Shown: positions 7,083 through 9,088 of the stretch, one piece after another
Numbering within the stretch: the first letter of the stretch is position 1
Layout of the letters: each line of letters starts with the position of its first letter
Assembly: GCA_040380145.1 (NCBI GenBank)
Contig: JBEIJQ010000126.1
Coordinates: 1 to 9,088 of the forward strand
DNA length: 9,088 nucleotides
Source: JBEIJQ01 sp040380145
GTDB taxonomy: Bacteria > Bacteroidota > Bacteroidia > Chitinophagales > Saprospiraceae
Direction: 5' to 3'
Position numbers and translations under genes: made by a program
The notes under the pieces: model-generated
What the model was told of the DNA's origin: nothing
Seen by the model: the letters and a program-made list of their open reading frames with translations, nothing else
The model's database searches: none

Positions 7083-9088
7083 CTACACCGAGGGATCCGG
7101 CAACGAAGTGCCATCCGCTTCTACGAGGCGGATTTCATCTTCCGTCAGTCCGTACAGTTCGTACACCGAGCGGTCAATGGCAGCCTCCCATTCGGAAACG
7201 TCGGCAGAGGCATCCGATTGTTTGGCCGTTAAAATCCGGTCGAGCAAGTCGCACATTTCGCGCTCCTGCCGTTCGCTCGGAATCGGAACCCGCAGGGGAT
7301 GGAGCGCTTGGACGCTGATGATCAGATCTCCCGTTCCGGTCTTGGGCGAAACCCTGAAAAGTTCTTTGGAAACCAGTTTGGAGTTCAAGACCGCCGTCAA
7401 AAATTTGACCTTTTCTCCCGTGGCCATGCAAGTGCTGTCCAAACAATAGGCCCCGCTTTCGTCGTAGCAAAACCGCAAGATCGAACCGATCCTTTTCCAG
7501 ACGAGCTTGGGGCGTTCGAAATCCGGCCAATAATTAGACCCAAAACGTTGCAATGCGAACCATTCATATCTGATACCTGTTTCGGTTTTGTTTCTTGCCA
7601 TAAGGCCATCTTTGTGTTTTGACAGCCAGTTGAAAATTGACTTATACTTTGTTTTGAACAAATTTTCCGCTTCAATGGACGCCCCCACCAAATTTTCTTG
7701 ATGCAATGGGAAGTGCCAAGGAATAAAAACCAGCCAATTCTCAGCTTCGTTCGTAAAATACTTTTGGATGTCCCTTCCCCGCAGCAAAGGCTTGATCACT
7801 TCAGCTGAGCGGGGATCTTCTGAGATCAGCTGGTCTTTCATCGCGGAATCGATCACGAAAGCCTCGTTGTAGCCGGTCTTTATCCCAAAATTGATGGAGA
7901 TGTTCCAATCGCTCAGTGGAATACCATTCTGCTGGATTTTCCTGACAATGCCCGACCACTTGGGATCGTCGAAGCTCCAGACCTCTTCCCCGAGGACGCC
8001 GGCCGGGAAGCGCGTGGCGTGGCGATCCACGTGAAGGGAAAAATACCGATGCAGGTCATCCAATTTTTGGACTTCCCAATACGTCAATTGGGCATCCGGA
8101 TTCGGATCCTTTTTGACAAAACCCACGATGGCCGCATCCACCGTGGCTTCGTCGAACACGGGCTTTCCCGCAAAATCGATGAAGTGGGTCATTTCGGTCT
8201 GCGAAGACAAAAAGCGGCGCAGCGGTGATCCATAGGCGGCCCGGGTGAATTTGCCCGACACGATGAACCGGAAAATACCGTGGGGTTTCAGCAGCTGGTG
8301 GCCCAACTCCATAAAATAGGTCAACAGGTCGGCGGTCGAATGGAAGATGCTGTAGCGGCTTTTCAAATAGGGCTTCAACGAGGAAAACTCCTCCTGCCGT
8401 ATGTACGGCGGATTGCCGATCACCGCGTCGAACCCGACGAAATCGCCTTCGTCGTCGAGCACCTCCGGAAATTCGAATCGCCATTCGAAGGAACGATCGA
8501 AAAGACTGTTGCTTTTCATCTCCTCGATTTTGGCGTTGACCTCCTCGATCTCTTTTTCCAGTTTATCCTTTTCCGCCAGTCGCTTTTTTTCCAGATCCTT
8601 TTTGTCCTTGCCGTAAGGCAGTTCCGGCTCAAAAAGATAGGTCCCGGAAAAACGGTGGTACAGTTCACGGGCGAGTTTTTCCAGCCTTTTCTTCAACGGA
8701 TCGTTGAGGCGGATTTCCGTGGAAAAATTCTGCTTGATCTCGAGCATCAACCGCTCCATTTCTCTTTTCTGATCGCGGTGATGGGTGCTGCGATACGTGC
8801 GGACGGCATTTCGGTAACTGTCAATGGTCCACTTGCTTTTGTGCAGGGCCTGACGCAGATCGGCGCCCAGGTCAAACCGGCTCACCAACGAGTTGCCGCA
8901 CTTGATGTTGATGTCGATGTTGGGCAGCGTTTCCAGAGCGGGCGGGGCCGTCCCGTGCCCGGGCCGGTAGTAAGCGTTCTTGAGCAGCTCGATCCAAAGG
9001 CGCAGACGACATATCTTGACCGAGTTGGGATTGATGTCCACCCCGAAAAGACAATTTTCGATGATGGTCTGCTTTTCGTGGAAAAGGG
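7083..9088 (-). CDS. Eco57I-like (type IIG-like) restriction-modification adenine methyltransferase, 5' end missing
   Basis: The C-terminal 667 residues of an Eco57I-type N6-adenine methyltransferase are visible, and the frame runs off the right edge. Numbering is from the first full codon (9084-9086). GVDINPNSVKICRLRLWIEL starts at residue 15, with IKCGNS at 61-66. A charged coiled-coil insert follows at about 162-191. The catalytic motif IV NPPY is at 225-228 (8403-8414), typical of amino-methyltransferases acting on adenine. From about 395 to 600 a TaqI-like specificity domain follows (TGYNEAFVID, IKPLLRGRDIQKYF), then a short helical tail ending at TAG. The AdoMet motif I and any N-terminal nuclease would lie beyond the edge, so a stand-alone methyltransferase remains possible. 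A GTG at 9041 is internal, because the family sequence continues upstream of it. The gene converges on the propeller gene with a 12-bp gap and no clear hairpin. Confidence 0.9.
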   Translation of the reverse strand, partial: LFHEKQTIIENCLFGVDINPNSVKICRLRLWIELLKNAYYRPGHGTAPPALETLPNIDINIKCGNSLVSRFDLGADLRQALHKSKWTIDSYRNAVRTYRSTHHRDQKREMERLMLEIKQNFSTEIRLNDPLKKRLEKLARELYHRFSGTYLFEPELPYGKDKKDLEKKRLAEKDKLEKEIEEVNAKIEEMKSNSLFDRSFEWRFEFPEVLDDEGDFVGFDAVIGNPPYIRQEEFSSLKPYLKSRYSIFHSTADLLTYFMELGHQLLKPHGIFRFIVSGKFTRAAYGSPLRRFLSSQTEMTHFIDFAGKPVFDEATVDAAIVGFVKKDPNPDAQLTYWEVQKLDDLHRYFSLHVDRHATRFPAGVLGEEVWSFDDPKWSGIVRKIQQNGIPLSDWNISINFGIKTGYNEAFVIDSAMKDQLISEDPRSAEVIKPLLRGRDIQKYFTNEAENWLVFIPWHFPLHQENLVGASIEAENLFKTKYKSIFNWLSKHKDGLMARNKTETGIRYEWFALQRFGSNYWPDFERPKLVWKRIGSILRFCYDESGAYCLDSTCMATGEKVKFLTAVLNSKLVSKELFRVSPKTGTGDLIISVQALHPLRVPIPSERQEREMCDLLDRILTAKQSDASADVSEWEAAIDRSVYELYGLTEDEIRLVEADGTSLPDPSV

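Noticed and set aside
9039..9041. GTG as the start of the restriction-modification protein
   Set aside because: The frame continues upstream to the edge with family-like sequence (IIENCLFG before VDINPNS), so the gene is truncated by the window rather than starting here.

Overview
The window looks like chromosomal DNA from a fairly GC-rich member of the Bacteroidota (an inference, possibly Saprospiria-like). Three observations support this. None of the four visible start codons has a Shine-Dalgarno sequence. TAnnTTTG-type -7 boxes sit about 41-43 nt upstream of three starts, two of them exact matches. The protein families are also typical of that phylum: a PF12811-type Bax inhibitor, a carboxynorspermidine dehydrogenase, and a giant secreted Asp-box (sortilin-like) protein. 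Coding DNA is roughly 55-62% GC where I counted, while part of one spacer falls to about 15%.

Layout: five substantial genes alternate strictly in orientation (-, +, -, +, -), so each divergent or convergent gap holds shared signals. From the left there is a Bax inhibitor-1/YccA membrane protein (-, 48-803), with a possible start of another minus-strand gene just downstream at the window edge. Next come a 327-bp AT-rich divergent spacer and a carboxynorspermidine/saccharopine dehydrogenase-family enzyme (+, 1131-2348). A perfect 16-bp hairpin works as a shared bidirectional terminator, followed by phosphoglycerate kinase (-, 2419-3624). A second divergent spacer of 326 bp leads into a 1039-residue exported beta-propeller protein with eleven Asp-box motifs (+, 3951-7070). 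Convergent with it and only 12 bp away is the C-terminal two thirds or so of an Eco57I-like (type IIG-like) adenine methyltransferase/restriction enzyme (-, 7083 to beyond 9088).

The genes do not form one pathway: pgk is core glycolysis, the dehydrogenase belongs to polyamine synthesis, the propeller protein is envelope or exported, and the restriction-modification gene is accessory. I see no new multi-gene system. The most interesting points are the AT-rich patch inside the target-recognition region of the methyltransferase, the large uncharacterised propeller protein without an obvious type IX sorting tail, and the regulatory sites in the two AT-rich divergent spacers. No tRNA, rRNA, CRISPR array, insertion sequence or integrase was found.
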